A stretch of 64,000 nucleotides of DNA from Streptomyces sp. NBC_00335 (GCF_036127095.1 NZ_CP108006.1:1550001-1614000); one strand, 5' to 3'; positions 1-10,157 are shown, counted from the first letter of the stretch. The notes: generated from the sequence alone by a model not told the origin. Program-made: numbers and translations.

Positions 1-824
1 CCTCGGCCCCCGACAAGGTGAACAAGGTCTCGATCAACATATCCAAGGGCAGCACCGTGGGTGTGGCCATGCCGGTCTCGATCGTCTTCGACAACCCGGT
101 GAAGGACAAGGCGGCCGTCGAGAAGCAGCTGAAGGTCACCACCTCGAACAACACCGAGGGTTCCTGGGGCTGGATCACGGACTACTCGGGCAAGGACCGG
201 GTGGACTGGCGGCCCAAGGAGTACTGGAAGTCCGGCACCGACGTGAAGGTCCAGATGAACCTGAACGGCGTCGACTCCGGCGCCGGCGGCGGGATGTTCG
301 TCAAGGACTACAGCACCGAGTTCAAGATCGGCAAGGAGCGCCTGATCAAGGTGAACCTCGACACGAAGAAGATGTCGGTCACCGAGGACGGCCAGGCGGC
401 CGGCACCATCCCGATCTCGGCCGGAACTCCCGGCGGCAAGAAGGCCTCCTGGGACGGCAAGATGGTGATGATGGCCAAGGAGGGCACCATCCGGATGGAT
501 TCCCAGACGGTGGGCCTGGGCGACTCCTACGACAAGATGGTCGACTACTCGATCCGGCTGACCTGGTCGGGCATGTACGTGCACGCCGCCCCGTGGAACA
601 CCGCCAACTTCGGCCGCGCCAACACCAGTTCCGGCTGTGTGGGGATGAGCGACGAGAACGCCAAGACGTTCTTCGGATCGGCCCAGGTCGGCGACCCCTT
701 CGAGGTCGTGGGCCAGGGTTCCAAGGGCAACCCGGACGTCGGCAACGGCTACGGCGAGTGGAACCTGACCTGGGAGCAGTGGCAGGCCAAGAGCGCCGTG
801 GCCGGCACCCCGCAGGTCGGCTGA
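1..824 (+). CDS. L,D-transpeptidase, C-terminal part (5' end outside window)
   Basis: The reading frame is open from the window edge, so the start codon and any signal peptide or lipobox lie upstream. The first ~100 visible residues look like the Ig-like domain that precedes the catalytic module in actinobacterial L,D-transpeptidases. The YkuD catalytic domain follows, with the conserved His in VHAAPW and the catalytic Cys in SGCVGM (Cys codon at 636-638), then a short Trp-rich tail. Family role: 3-3 cross-linking of peptidoglycan stem peptides outside the cell membrane. Start coordinate is the window edge, not a start codon. Confidence 0.9.
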   Translation, partial: SAPDKVNKVSINISKGSTVGVAMPVSIVFDNPVKDKAAVEKQLKVTTSNNTEGSWGWITDYSGKDRVDWRPKEYWKSGTDVKVQMNLNGVDSGAGGGMFVKDYSTEFKIGKERLIKVNLDTKKMSVTEDGQAAGTIPISAGTPGGKKASWDGKMVMMAKEGTIRMDSQTVGLGDSYDKMVDYSIRLTWSGMYVHAAPWNTANFGRANTSSGCVGMSDENAKTFFGSAQVGDPFEVVGQGSKGNPDVGNGYGEWNLTWEQWQAKSAVAGTPQVG

Positions 825-885
825 AAGCCGCCGGGCCGAGACCGCCTCCCCCGCCGAGTTGACCATCGTTCAATCGTTACCGGCA

Positions 886-930
886 CGTAACTTACTCACG
901 GGTTACTTCCGGTAAGCCCCTCCCGTTACC
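886..930 (+). promoter_or_regulatory. Possible promoter/operator with GTTAC/GTAAC boxes
   Basis: The 149-bp gap ahead of the secreted hydrolase contains CGTAACTTAC (886-895), GTTACTT (902-908), GGTAAG and GTTACCG in close succession. The same CGTAACTT and GTTACTT words recur upstream of the secreted SGNH esterase at 33593-33610. The function is inferred only from this recurrence. Confidence 0.3.
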
Positions 931-973
931 GTCGGGTCACTTTGACACCCCCGGCACACGCGAGGAGCGATCG

Positions 974-2572
974 ATGGTCCGCACCGTCCGCACCACCAGC
1001 ACCGCGACTGCCATGGCAGCCGTACTGGCAGCAGCCGCCCTGGGCCTGGCCCCCCATCAGGCCCAGGCGGCTCCCGCCCGTACGACCACCGCCGTCTCGG
1101 CGGCCTCTTCGGGGATCACCTTCCACGACATCCCCGGCTCCGGCGGCATCACCCTCAAGGGCAACGTCTTCACCCCGGCGGGCGCCGGGGCCGGGGCGAA
1201 ATACCCGCTGATCGTGTTGCCGACCAGCTGGGGCATGCCGCAGATCGAATACATCGCCCAGGCCAAGAAGCTCGCCGACTCCGGTTACATCGTGGTCAGT
1301 TACACCTCCCGCGGCTTCTGGCTCTCCGGCGGCGAGATCGAGACCGCGGGCCCGAAGGACATCGCCGACGTCTCCGCCGTCATCGACTGGGCGCTCGCGA
1401 ACACCCCGGCCGACGCCGCGCACATCGGCACGGGCGGGGTCTCCTACGGCGCGGGCATCAGCCTGCTGGCCTCCGCGAGCGATCCCCGCATCAAGGCCGT
1501 GGTCGCGCTCAGCGGCTGGGCCGATCTCATCGAGTCCATCTACTCCGGCCGCACCCAGCACCTCCAGGCCGCAGCCCTGCTCGGCGGCGCCGGATTCCTC
1601 ACGGGGCGCCCCGGCCCCGAACTCCAGCAGATCCTCGGCGACTTCCTCGGCTCGAAGCTGGACCGGGAGCCGCAGATGATCGAGTGGGGCAAGAAGCGCT
1701 CCGCCGCCGAGAAGGTGGACGCGATCAACGCCAACGGCGCCGCGATCATGCTCGGCAACGCCTGGGGCGACACCATCTTCCCGCCCAACCAGTACGCGAA
1801 GTTCTTCGAGAAGCTGACCGGCCCCAAGCGCCTGGAGTTCCGCCCAGGCGATCACGCCACCGCCGAGGCCACCGGTCTCCTCGGACTGCCCAACGACACC
1901 TGGACCAACGCCCACCGCTGGTTCGACCGCTACCTCAAGGGCGCGGCCAACGGCGTCGACGCCGAGGCCCCCGTCCAGATCAAGCCCCGCAGTGACGGCG
2001 GTTACGAGGGCTACGCCGACTGGAAGTCGGTCGGCGACGGTGGCGCCCTGAAGCTGATGCTCTCCGACAGCGAGCACCTCTTCACCGGCATCGACTCCGG
2101 CGCCAACGGCGGGATCATCATGCTCTCCAGCCTGCTCGACCAGATCGCCCAGGCACCCCCCACCGCCTCCATCCCGCTGCTCCCCCGCGCCTTCGCCGCC
2201 GTCTGGCAGTCGCCGCGCTACGCAGAGGAGCGCCGCGTCCGGGGCACGGTCAAGCTGCACACCACCGTCACGCCCTCGAAGTCCGACGGCACCTTCGTCG
2301 CCTACCTCTACGACGTGGGCCCGCTCGGCATCGGAAAGCTGATCAGCAACGCCCCGTACACCTTCCACGGGAAGCCGGCCGGCCAGTCCTTCGGCGTGGA
2401 CCTGGAACTCTTCTCCACCGCCTACGACGTCCCGGCCGGGCACCGTCTCGCGGTCGTCGTCGACACCGTCGACCCGCTGTACATCGAGCACAACCCGACC
2501 GGCGGGCAGCTGACCTTCTCCTCGCCGCGCACCGATCCCTCGTACGTCTCGGTGCCGCTGCGCGAGCAGTGA
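974..2572 (+). CDS. Secreted alpha/beta hydrolase, CocE/NonD (X-Pro dipeptidyl-peptidase-like) family
   Basis: 532 residues. An N-terminal signal peptide (basic start, Ala-rich hydrophobic stretch, AQAA-type cleavage near residue 33) predicts export. The hydrolase core has the nucleophile elbow GGVSYGAG with Ser157, a candidate acid in GDTIFP and a candidate His in PGDHAT. A beta-rich C-terminal region from about residue 340 resembles the non-catalytic C-terminal domain of X-Pro dipeptidyl peptidases and CocE esterases. The ATG is preceded by AGGAG with 7-nt spacing. Substrate cannot be told from sequence; acyl ester or peptide hydrolysis is likely. The gene is monocistronic and convergent with the glutamate transporter. 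Confidence 0.85.
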   Translation: MVRTVRTTSTATAMAAVLAAAALGLAPHQAQAAPARTTTAVSAASSGITFHDIPGSGGITLKGNVFTPAGAGAGAKYPLIVLPTSWGMPQIEYIAQAKKLADSGYIVVSYTSRGFWLSGGEIETAGPKDIADVSAVIDWALANTPADAAHIGTGGVSYGAGISLLASASDPRIKAVVALSGWADLIESIYSGRTQHLQAAALLGGAGFLTGRPGPELQQILGDFLGSKLDREPQMIEWGKKRSAAEKVDAINANGAAIMLGNAWGDTIFPPNQYAKFFEKLTGPKRLEFRPGDHATAEATGLLGLPNDTWTNAHRWFDRYLKGAANGVDAEAPVQIKPRSDGGYEGYADWKSVGDGGALKLMLSDSEHLFTGIDSGANGGIIMLSSLLDQIAQAPPTASIPLLPRAFAAVWQSPRYAEERRVRGTVKLHTTVTPSKSDGTFVAYLYDVGPLGIGKLISNAPYTFHGKPAGQSFGVDLELFSTAYDVPAGHRLAVVVDTVDPLYIEHNPTGGQLTFSSPRTDPSYVSVPLREQ

Positions 2573-2581
2573 TCCGCGGCT

Positions 2582-2641
2582 GCTGCCGGGCCGGGTGTGG
2601 CTCTGGGGGTACGCCCTCCGGGTCAGATCCGGCCCGGCAGC
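2582..2641. terminator. Long-loop inverted repeat between convergent genes
   Basis: GCTGCCGGGCCGG (2582-2594) pairs perfectly with CCGGCCCGGCAGC (2629-2641), with a 34-nt loop. The right arm lies inside the last codons of the gluD-like permease. Its place between convergent genes suggests a shared terminator; there is no T-run. Confidence 0.45.
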
Positions 2642-3510
2642 GCCGTTCCGGGGTCGGCCACGTCGATGTCGATGTCGACCGCCTTGGTCTTGGGGTTGCG
2701 CCGCTCGCGCCGGGCCACCCAGGTGGCGAACCAGGACAGGAGCATGCACATCCCGATGTAGATCGGGGAGATGATCATCACGACGGGGATGAAGGGCAGG
2801 TCGTAGTCGAGGTTGGAGGCGATCAGCTTGCCCGCGTGCAGGAACTCCTCGTAGGTGATCAGGTAGCCGAGCGAGGTGTCCTTCAGCGCGACCACGAGCT
2901 GACTGATGATCGTGGGCAGCATCGCCCGGACCCCCTGCGGGGCCAGGATGTAGGTCATCACCTGGGTCTTGCGCATGCCCAGGGCGTACGCGGCCTCGCG
3001 CTGGCCCTTCGCCACCGAGTTGATGCCCGTCCGGAAGACCTCGGCCAGCACCGAGCCGTTGTACAGGGTCAGTCCGGCGACCAGCGCGGGCAGCGGCTGG
3101 ACCTTGAGCGCGACGAAGATGAAGAAGATCATCACCAGCACCGGCATGGCCCGGAAGAACTCCACGCACAGCGTGGACAGCCAGCGCACCGGCCGGTGGA
3201 CCGAGAGCCGGCCCGTCGCGAGGACGGCGCCGAGCGCGAGCGAGAGCACCGAGGCGTAGGCGAAGGCCTTGAGGGTGTTCCAGAGCCCCTTGAGCAGCAG
3301 CTCCTGGATGCCCGTGTAGGCGAAGGGGCTCCACTTGGCGGCGGTGAACTGGTTCGTGTCGAAGAGCAGGTAGAGCAGCCAGCCGATCAGTCCGAGGATG
3401 ACGGCCGTCGAGGCGATCCCGTAGAAGAAGTGGCGGCGCCGGGCGCGCGGACCCGGCAGGTCGTAGAGGGCGGTGGACTCCAGGTCACCGTGGAGCGCGT
3501 GCGCGGTCAT
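2623..3510 (-). CDS. gluD: Glutamate-type amino acid ABC transporter permease (GluD-like)
   Basis: 295-residue inner-membrane permease of the HisMQ/GluCD class. One N-terminal hydrophobic segment follows a basic patch and about five membrane segments follow, with the EAA loop (EAAYALGMRKTQ) that docks on the ATPase. It is the last gene of a four-gene minus-strand operon; its ATG overlaps the stop of the upstream permease by 4 nt (ATGA), showing translational coupling. Gene order matches the gluABCD operons of Corynebacterium and Streptomyces. Glutamate as substrate is inferred from family resemblance. Confidence 0.93.
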   Translation of the reverse strand: MTAHALHGDLESTALYDLPGPRARRRHFFYGIASTAVILGLIGWLLYLLFDTNQFTAAKWSPFAYTGIQELLLKGLWNTLKAFAYASVLSLALGAVLATGRLSVHRPVRWLSTLCVEFFRAMPVLVMIFFIFVALKVQPLPALVAGLTLYNGSVLAEVFRTGINSVAKGQREAAYALGMRKTQVMTYILAPQGVRAMLPTIISQLVVALKDTSLGYLITYEEFLHAGKLIASNLDYDLPFIPVVMIISPIYIGMCMLLSWFATWVARRERRNPKTKAVDIDIDVADPGTALPGRI

Positions 3511-4151
3511 CGGGCGACTCCGTAGCGCTTTTCGAGCACGTTGAACAGCGCGCTGATGGACAGGGTGATGATCAGGTAGCCCACCGCGATCCAGACGAAG
3601 GTCCAGATGATGCTGTAGCCCAGCTCGTTGAGGGTCTTGTACGTGCCCAGCAGCTCGGTGACGCTGAAGGCCCCGGCGATCGCCGAGTTCTTGGCGAGCG
3701 CGATGAGCGTGGAGCCGATGGGCGGGATGACGGACCGGAAGGCCTGCGGCAGTACGACCGTGCCCAGCGTCTGTCCGAAGGACATGCCGAGGCTGCGGGC
3801 CGCCTCGCCCTGGCCCTTGGGCACGGTGTTGATGCCGGAGCGCAGGACCTCGCAGATGAAGGCCGAGGTGTAGCAGCCCAGGGCCAGCACGGCGAAGAGC
3901 TGGAAGGGCAGGACCAGGCCGAAGCGGGGCAGGCCGAGCAGGACGGCGAAGAAGAGCAGGGTGAGCGGGGTGTTGCGCAGGATGGTCACCCAGACGGTGC
4001 CGAAGACCCGGAAGGAGCCGACGGGGGCGACGCGGAAGGAGGCCATCAGGAATCCGAGGACCAGGGCCAGGAGGGAGGCGTAGACCGTGAGTTCCACGGT
4101 GCCGAGGAAGCCCTTCCCGTAGAGCGAGAAGTTGTCGGTGAGTACGTCCAT
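3507..4151 (-). CDS. gluC: Glutamate-type amino acid ABC transporter permease (GluC-like)
   Basis: 214 residues, shorter than its partner and consisting almost wholly of the BPD_transp_1 permease domain, with about five membrane helices. The EAA loop reads [13 protein letters not shown]. It pairs with the adjacent GluD-like permease as the heterodimeric channel of a polar amino acid importer. Only 17 nt separate it from the binding-protein gene, so the four genes should form one transcript. Confidence 0.93.
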   Translation of the reverse strand: MDVLTDNFSLYGKGFLGTVELTVYASLLALVLGFLMASFRVAPVGSFRVFGTVWVTILRNTPLTLLFFAVLLGLPRFGLVLPFQLFAVLALGCYTSAFICEVLRSGINTVPKGQGEAARSLGMSFGQTLGTVVLPQAFRSVIPPIGSTLIALAKNSAIAGAFSVTELLGTYKTLNELGYSIIWTFVWIAVGYLIITLSISALFNVLEKRYGVAR

Positions 4152-4168
4152 GGCGGTGCGCTCTCCCC

Positions 4169-5125
4169 TCAGCTCGCCGGGTAGCGGTCGATGGCGGGCG
4201 GCGAGGGCGCGGGCTGGCCGGAGAGGCCGAGCGTGGCCTCGTAGGCCTTCTTCCAGTTGCCGTTCTTCTCGTTCGCGGCGAGCGCGTCGTCGAGGGCGAA
4301 GCGCAGCGCGTTGTCGGAGCGCGGGACGCCGATGCCGTAGGGCTCCTCGGAGAAGGGCTTGCCGACCACCTTGAGCTCCTCGGGGACCTTGGCCGCGTAG
4401 CCGAGGAGGATGGAATCGTCGGTGGAGACGGCGTCGACCTGGTAGGTCAGCAGGTTGTCCACGCAGACCGAGTACGTGTCGTAGGCGACGAGGACGGCCC
4501 GCGGGAACTCCTTCTGGAGCCGCTGGTAGGGGGTGGAGCCGGCGGCCGAGCAGACCTTCTTGCCGTCGAGGTCCTCGGGACCCTTGATCTCGGTCTCCCC
4601 CTTGCGCACGAGCAGGGACTGGCCGGCCATGAAGTAGGGGCCGGCGAAGCCGACCTGCTTCTTGCGGTTGTCGTTGATCGTGTAGGTGCCGACGTAGTAG
4701 TCGATCTGGCCGTTCTGCAGGGCCGTCTCGCGGTTGGCGGAGGCGATGGTCTTGAACTCGATCGTCTTGGGGTCGAAGCCGAGCGAGGCGGACATCATCT
4801 TGGCGATCTCGATGTCGAAGCCGGAGTAGCGGCCGCTCGCGGGGTCCTTCTCCCCCATGTACGGCTGGTCCTCCTTGGCGCCGACCACGAGACGGCCGCG
4901 CTTCTTGGCCTTCTCCCAGGTCGGGGAGTCCGGCAGCTGGAAGCCGGCCCTGACCTGGTAGACGGGCAGGTCCTCGGGCTGCGGGCCCTTGACCGGCGGA
5001 CTGCCGGACTTGCCGCAGCCTGCGAGGGCGCCCAGCAGGACGAGGGCGGCGGCGAGGGCGGGCAGGACCCGGGTGCGCGGGGCTTTCGCCCGGGCACCCG
5101 CGGCCTTCATCGGAAGCTGTCTCAT
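4169..5125 (-). CDS. gluB: Glutamate-type ABC transporter substrate-binding lipoprotein (GluB-like)
   Basis: 318 residues. A basic N-terminus and hydrophobic stretch end in the lipobox LAGC, so the mature protein should be lipid-anchored outside the membrane. The rest is a family 3 solute-binding protein (SBP_bac_3): [10 protein letters not shown] near the start of the domain, FDIEIAKMM, and two later Cys residues in the ligand-binding lobe. A second in-frame ATG lies five codons downstream. It captures the amino acid and delivers it to the GluCD channel. Confidence 0.93.
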   Translation of the reverse strand: MRQLPMKAAGARAKAPRTRVLPALAAALVLLGALAGCGKSGSPPVKGPQPEDLPVYQVRAGFQLPDSPTWEKAKKRGRLVVGAKEDQPYMGEKDPASGRYSGFDIEIAKMMSASLGFDPKTIEFKTIASANRETALQNGQIDYYVGTYTINDNRKKQVGFAGPYFMAGQSLLVRKGETEIKGPEDLDGKKVCSAAGSTPYQRLQKEFPRAVLVAYDTYSVCVDNLLTYQVDAVSTDDSILLGYAAKVPEELKVVGKPFSEEPYGIGVPRSDNALRFALDDALAANEKNGNWKKAYEATLGLSGQPAPSPPAIDRYPAS

Positions 5126-5136
5126 CGGGCCGCCCC

Positions 5137-5880
<744 letters not shown>

Positions 5881-5993
5881 CCGCTGCCCTGCCCACTTGT
5901 CGGTGTGTCGAGGTCAGCGCAAACTATCCAGCCGCGGAAGGGCACTTCACCGCGACACGCCTAAAAGCCGCATAAAGGCCAGCGAGGTCAGCC

Positions 5994-6056
5994 TTACGTG
6001 GCAGCTCGGCCCTCTTACGTGACAGCTCGGCCCTCTTGCGCGGCAGCTCAGCCTTC
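5994..6056. repeat. 21-bp tandem repeat, three copies
   Basis: Three head-to-tail 21-bp units begin at 5994, 6015 and 6036. The core is TTACGTGGCAGCTCGGCCCTC, with the last copy diverged (TTGCGCGG...). The last copy covers the stop codon of the minus-strand DUF6278-like gene and the other two lie just downstream of it. Confidence 0.85.
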
Positions 6057-6488
6057 CGAGGCCTCGGCGTAGGCCTGGCTGAGCTCGGGGGATCCCGTCA
6101 TCGCCCAGGACACCCCCGACTCGACCACGTTCAGCTCGCGGCCCGAGGCCAGCCTGATCATCGGCTGGCCGTTGGGCCACACCTGCCAGGCGGCGCCCGG
6201 AACGGAGCGGACGATCACCGTTCCGAGGTAGAAGCCCGCGTCGTTGCCGAGCCACGGGGTGATCTCCGGATCCCGGCGCCAGCGCGGCATCAGCTGGTCG
6301 ATGTCCTCCAACGAGCGCGGGCTCTCGTCGAGTTCGAGCCCGGCCGAGCGCGCCTGGGCGCGCAGCATCTCGCATTCCGCGAACATCTCGTTGATGCCCT
6401 CGGGGTCGTCCGCGAGGGCCGCGGCGAGTCCCGCACCCGGTTCCGTTTCGTGTCGATTGATCCAGTTGGCCAGGAAAGGGATGTTCAT
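6048..6488 (-). CDS. DUF6278-like small cytoplasmic protein
   Basis: 146 residues starting MNIPFLANWINRH. The protein is acidic, has no signal peptide or membrane segment and resembles the uncharacterised Streptomyces DUF6278 proteins. Conserved-looking blocks are EINxMFAECExLRxQA-like near residue 35 and YLGTVIV...AWQVWPNGQP near residue 90. The longer open frame upstream has no coding signature, so the internal ATG at 6488 is preferred. Function is unknown. The gene stands alone between the glutamate transporter and a divergent membrane-protein operon. Confidence 0.7.
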   Translation of the reverse strand: MNIPFLANWINRHETEPGAGLAAALADDPEGINEMFAECEMLRAQARSAGLELDESPRSLEDIDQLMPRWRRDPEITPWLGNDAGFYLGTVIVRSVPGAAWQVWPNGQPMIRLASGRELNVVESGVSWAMTGSPELSQAYAEASEG

Positions 6489-6630
6489 GGTGCCAGCCTG
6501 ACACCCGGATCCGCGACGGGCCATAGGACGCGCCTGAAGGACCACAGGCCGTGGGCACAATCCGCGCGCGACGACGACGCACCCGCGGGGCCGGGAGCAC
6601 GGCGCCGCCGCACCGCTGATCATCGGCGGT

Positions 6631-6672
6631 GTCCGCCGTACCCTGCCCGCCGTACCCGGTCCGCCGTACAGG
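6631..6672. repeat. 14-bp tandem repeat in intergenic region
   Basis: Three 14-bp units with the core CCGCCGTACC begin at 6631, 6645 and 6659. They sit in the 312-bp non-coding gap (6489-6800) between the divergent DUF6278-like gene and the membrane-protein operon. Nothing else is recognisable in the gap, which must hold both promoters, so the repeat may be an operator array. Confidence 0.6.
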
Positions 6673-6800
6673 GGCGGAAATACGCCGCCCGTTTCCCGGA
6701 TCCGGCTGCTTTTCGACTCTGCCCACGGCCGGGGGTGCCGCACCATGGCGACACCCCGGAGGACAGCGGGGTGTGCGCAGGGCCAAGGCTTGGGGGAGCC

Positions 6801-7895
6801 ATGACGCAAACGCGCGGCGAACAGAATCCGTTGATTCCAGCGAGCGCCACCGAGGCGCAGACCGGTCCGGAGCCGGCGCCGGAACCCGTCGCCGAGCCGG
6901 AACCGGCCGCGGCCGAGGCAGCCCCCACCGGGGACGCGGAACCGGCGGAGCCCGGGACCGAGGACGCAGCCGAAGCCGAGCCCGAGGGCGAGCCCGACTC
7001 GGAGCCCGGCACGGGAGCCGAGCCCGACGCCGAGCCGGAGCCCGAGGCCGAGCCCGAGCCCGAGGCCGAGCCGGAGCGGAGGTCGCTCGCCACCTGGTCG
7101 CGGGGACGGCTCGGGACGGTGCTGCTGGCCGCCGCCGGAGTAGTGCTCAGCGCCTTCGTCGCCGCGCTCGTGTCCGCGTACCTCGACATCTGGTCGGCGA
7201 GCGAACCACCGCCCGGCGCACCCAAGATCAGCGCCGGCACCGACATCTGGTGGGACCTGCCGAGCGAGCATCACCTGGTGCGCTCCGCGCCCGGGTCCAC
7301 GTACGAGAAGAGCCCCTTCCTCTACAACGATCCCTCGGCCTCGCTCGACCGCATGGTCGACGAAGGCGGTGTCAACGCGGGCATGATGCGGGTCCGCTTG
7401 ATCCTCACGAACTTCACCCGGGCACCCGCCACGATCACCTCCTTGCGCGCCCGGATCGAGCGCAAGCACCCCGCACCCGACGGCCCTCTCTACCACTGCG
7501 GTGGACCCGAGGGCGCCGCCGAGATCAGCCGGGTGCTCCTCGACCTGACCCACCCCGAGCAGCCCGCTGTCGAGCGGGATTCCGAAGACGGCCCGACCAG
7601 GCAGTACCCGGCCACCACCCCGGCCCAGGTCGCGGCCCAGGGCGAACCGGCCCACTTCGACATCGAGGTCAAGGCGGGCGACGTGACGGGCCCGGCCGTC
7701 ACCTACGAGTTCGTGCTCGACGTCACCTACATGCAGGAGGGGAAAGCGGGGCCGCAGCACCTCATCGTGGACCACAACGGACGTCCGTTCGCCCTCGCCC
7801 AGGGGATCCCGACATGGCAAACGGGATTCCGCTGCAACTTGAACCTCCACGGGTGGGTGGCCGCTTCCCCCAAGACCGCGGAGGCCACGGGATGA
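6801..7895 (+). CDS. Membrane-anchored protein with acidic Pro/Glu-rich cytoplasmic tail
   Basis: 364 residues, not a recognised family. Residues ~20-90 are low-complexity Glu/Pro/Ala with repeated EPEPEAEP units, followed by a basic patch and one membrane helix (about 100-125), so a type II topology with the acidic tail inside is likely. The outer ~230 residues have two Cys and a C-terminal block ending DHNGRPFALAQ. That block recurs twice in the next gene. The ATG follows GGGGGAG. Its stop overlaps the next start (ATGA), so the two genes are translationally coupled. Function unknown. Confidence 0.75.
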   Translation: MTQTRGEQNPLIPASATEAQTGPEPAPEPVAEPEPAAAEAAPTGDAEPAEPGTEDAAEAEPEGEPDSEPGTGAEPDAEPEPEAEPEPEAEPERRSLATWSRGRLGTVLLAAAGVVLSAFVAALVSAYLDIWSASEPPPGAPKISAGTDIWWDLPSEHHLVRSAPGSTYEKSPFLYNDPSASLDRMVDEGGVNAGMMRVRLILTNFTRAPATITSLRARIERKHPAPDGPLYHCGGPEGAAEISRVLLDLTHPEQPAVERDSEDGPTRQYPATTPAQVAAQGEPAHFDIEVKAGDVTGPAVTYEFVLDVTYMQEGKAGPQHLIVDHNGRPFALAQGIPTWQTGFRCNLNLHGWVAASPKTAEATG

Positions 7896-9331
7896 CGAGG
7901 GCCCGCTCCGCGGCCGCGGTGACCGCCTTCGTCCTCGTCCTCACGCTGTGCTCGGTCCTCACCGTCACCGTGCTGCGCGCACGGTTCCCCGTTCCTCCGG
8001 CCTCGGGTGTCCAGGCGACCGGTATGGCCCTGCTGAGGGATCCCTGGACCGCGACCCTGCCCAAGCCCGGCCGGCAGCCGCCGGCCGCGCTGGTGCGCGA
8101 CGCGCTGGGCTGCCTCCCCCTGTTCCGGTGGGCCTCCGAATCGCGGGCCGTGCCCCGCGGGCAGGCCACGGTCGCCTACGTCGTCGGTGCTCCCTCCTCA
8201 CACGCCGTGGTGGTGCGCGGGATCCGGGTGGTCAAGGGGCTGCGGCTGCCCGTCCCGCGCGGGGACGACGTCGGCTGCGCGGGCAACTACGGAGAACGGC
8301 TGCCGGGTCCGACCAAGTACGACCTCAAATCCGTGTCTCCGGTCCGCTTCTCGCTGGACGCCGGGGCCACCAGCCAGAGCACCACGCTCCCCGTCCGGGC
8401 CGGTGGTTCGGCCACCGGCTTGGTCAGCGTCACGACGGCCTCCTGCACCTGCGCCTGGTGGCTCGAACTGGACGTGGAGGAAGACGGCAGACAGGTCACC
8501 GTACGCGTGGACGACGACGGCCGGCCCTTCACCCTGGCACCACCGGTCACGACCCCGCTGGCCACACCCGCCGACGAGGAGCTCCATGGCCCGCGCCCGT
8601 TGTCCCGGGCCCTCGGCGACCCACGGCCGATGACGGCCGGGATCTCCGCGGCCGCCATGCTGCTGCCGAAACCCGAGAGCTGGGAGGCGGAGTCCGACAC
8701 GCCGCAAGACCCGGCGCACACGTTCGGAACCGAGGCGGCCCTGCGTGGCGTGGGCTGCCGCCGAATGTACGCGTCCGTGCTGCAGGCCGGGGGCGTTCCG
8801 GCGGGCGACCACGAGCTCCGACTGGAAATCAGCGGCCCCGGCGGCATGGAGGGGGCCGTGCTGGACGCACGGGTGCGACTCGCATCGGTCCGGGAGGGCG
8901 CCGGGCAGCGCTACCGCTACTCTTGCGCGCCGGCCGGCGTGGACGCTCACGCGCCGTACGACTGGCCGGGCGTCCAACGGAAGCTGTACCCCGACACGCT
9001 GCACGCGCTCGGTCCGTTCCCCAGCGGCTCGCTGAGGTACGACCCGGACTGGACTCCCGAGCAAGGCGTCGGCGGGACGATGCCACTCGCCGTGGACGAG
9101 AAGTTCACCTTCCTGGAGGGACCCGTGGGCGGTGGCCCGGGCACATCCGGGATCTCCGCCGTCATCAGCCCCGAGCAGGCCACCTTCGGGTTCACGGTGG
9201 AGGTGACCGTCACCCTGCCGACGGGCGAGCGTGCCGAGTTGACCCTGTCCGACCACGGGAAGCCGTTCCTCCTCGGCCCGGGCACGGCCAAGCTGCAGCC
9301 CTCGCACCAGGAAGACCTCCACGAGCGCTAG
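7892..9331 (+). CDS. Membrane-anchored protein with two tandem copies of the partner's outer domain
   Basis: 479 residues. A single N-terminal helix (about residues 8-30) anchors it and the rest is predicted extracytoplasmic. Two consecutive domains each end in a version of the block seen at the end of the upstream protein: VDDDGRPFTLAPP near the middle and SDHGKPFLLGPG at the C-terminus. Several Cys pairs are visible, including CTCAWW. The likely arrangement is one domain in the first protein and two here, by internal duplication. Translation starts inside the stop codon of the upstream gene. No enzymatic motif seen; function unknown. Confidence 0.75.
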   Translation: MTRARSAAAVTAFVLVLTLCSVLTVTVLRARFPVPPASGVQATGMALLRDPWTATLPKPGRQPPAALVRDALGCLPLFRWASESRAVPRGQATVAYVVGAPSSHAVVVRGIRVVKGLRLPVPRGDDVGCAGNYGERLPGPTKYDLKSVSPVRFSLDAGATSQSTTLPVRAGGSATGLVSVTTASCTCAWWLELDVEEDGRQVTVRVDDDGRPFTLAPPVTTPLATPADEELHGPRPLSRALGDPRPMTAGISAAAMLLPKPESWEAESDTPQDPAHTFGTEAALRGVGCRRMYASVLQAGGVPAGDHELRLEISGPGGMEGAVLDARVRLASVREGAGQRYRYSCAPAGVDAHAPYDWPGVQRKLYPDTLHALGPFPSGSLRYDPDWTPEQGVGGTMPLAVDEKFTFLEGPVGGGPGTSGISAVISPEQATFGFTVEVTVTLPTGERAELTLSDHGKPFLLGPGTAKLQPSHQEDLHER

Positions 9332-9377
9332 TGCTGTGGCCGGAAAGGTTCACCGGGCCCCGGCCCGGGCCGACGGC

Positions 9378-10157
9378 CTAGACCTCCAGGTCGACGACGA
9401 CCGGGGCGTGGTCGGAGGCACCCTTGCCCTTGCGCTCCTCGCGGTCCACGTAGGAGTCGGTGACCGCCTTGGCGAAGGCCTCGTTCCCGTAGACCAGGTC
9501 GATGCGCATGCCCCTGTTCTTCGGGAAGGCCAGCATCCGGTAGTCCCAGAAGGTGTACGGGCGGTCGTACTTGAGCGCGCGCGGGAAGACGTCGCTGAGC
9601 CCGGCCGCCCGCAGCTGCTCCAGGGCGGCCCGCTCGGCCGGGGTGACGTGGGTCAGGCCCTCGAAGACCGCCGGGTCGTAGACGTCCTCGTCGGTCGGGG
9701 CCACATTGAAGTCGCCGAGCACCGCGAACGGGCGCTCCCCCGCCGCGTCTTCGGCGATGGCGGCGGACAGGGCCCGGAACCAGTCCAGCTTGTAGCCGTA
9801 GTGGTCGTGCTCGACCTCGCGCCCGTTGGGCACGTACACCGACCAGACGCGCACGCCGCCGCAGGTGGCGGAGATGGCGCGGGGCTCCTGGACCCCCTCG
9901 TAGTCGGGCCCGCCGGGCAGCCCCACGACCACGTCCTCCAGACCCACCTTGGAGAGCAGGGCCACGCCGTTCCACCGGCCGGTGGCGTTGACGGCCGACT
10001 CGTAGCCCAGCGCGCGCAGCTCCTCGTACGGGAACTGCTCCGCGGAGCACTTGGTCTCCTGGATGCACACGACATCGGTGCCGGAGCTCTCCAGCCAGGC
10101 CAGCAGGCGCGGCAGCCGGGCGGTGATCGAGTTGACGTTGAACGTGGCGATACGCAT
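9378..10157 (-). CDS. xthA: Exodeoxyribonuclease III (AP endonuclease, EEP family)
   Basis: 259 residues, typical for ExoIII. Motifs in order: MRIATFNVNSI at the N-terminus (Asn for metal binding), CIQETKC (catalytic Glu), YVPNG, the GDFNVAP segment with Asp and Asn of the active site, and DHAPVVVDLEV at the C-terminus (Asp-His pair). It acts in base excision repair of abasic sites and in 3'-end trimming. The ATG at 10157 is chosen because the family begins with this motif; the open frame extends only eight codons further. Confidence 0.96.
   Translation of the reverse strand: MRIATFNVNSITARLPRLLAWLESSGTDVVCIQETKCSAEQFPYEELRALGYESAVNATGRWNGVALLSKVGLEDVVVGLPGGPDYEGVQEPRAISATCGGVRVWSVYVPNGREVEHDHYGYKLDWFRALSAAIAEDAAGERPFAVLGDFNVAPTDEDVYDPAVFEGLTHVTPAERAALEQLRAAGLSDVFPRALKYDRPYTFWDYRMLAFPKNRGMRIDLVYGNEAFAKAVTDSYVDREERKGKGASDHAPVVVDLEV

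Noticed and set aside
926..3334. Very long minus-strand open frame over the hydrolase and permease genes
   Set aside because: Antisense shadow produced by high GC; no domain, and real genes with motifs occupy the other frames.
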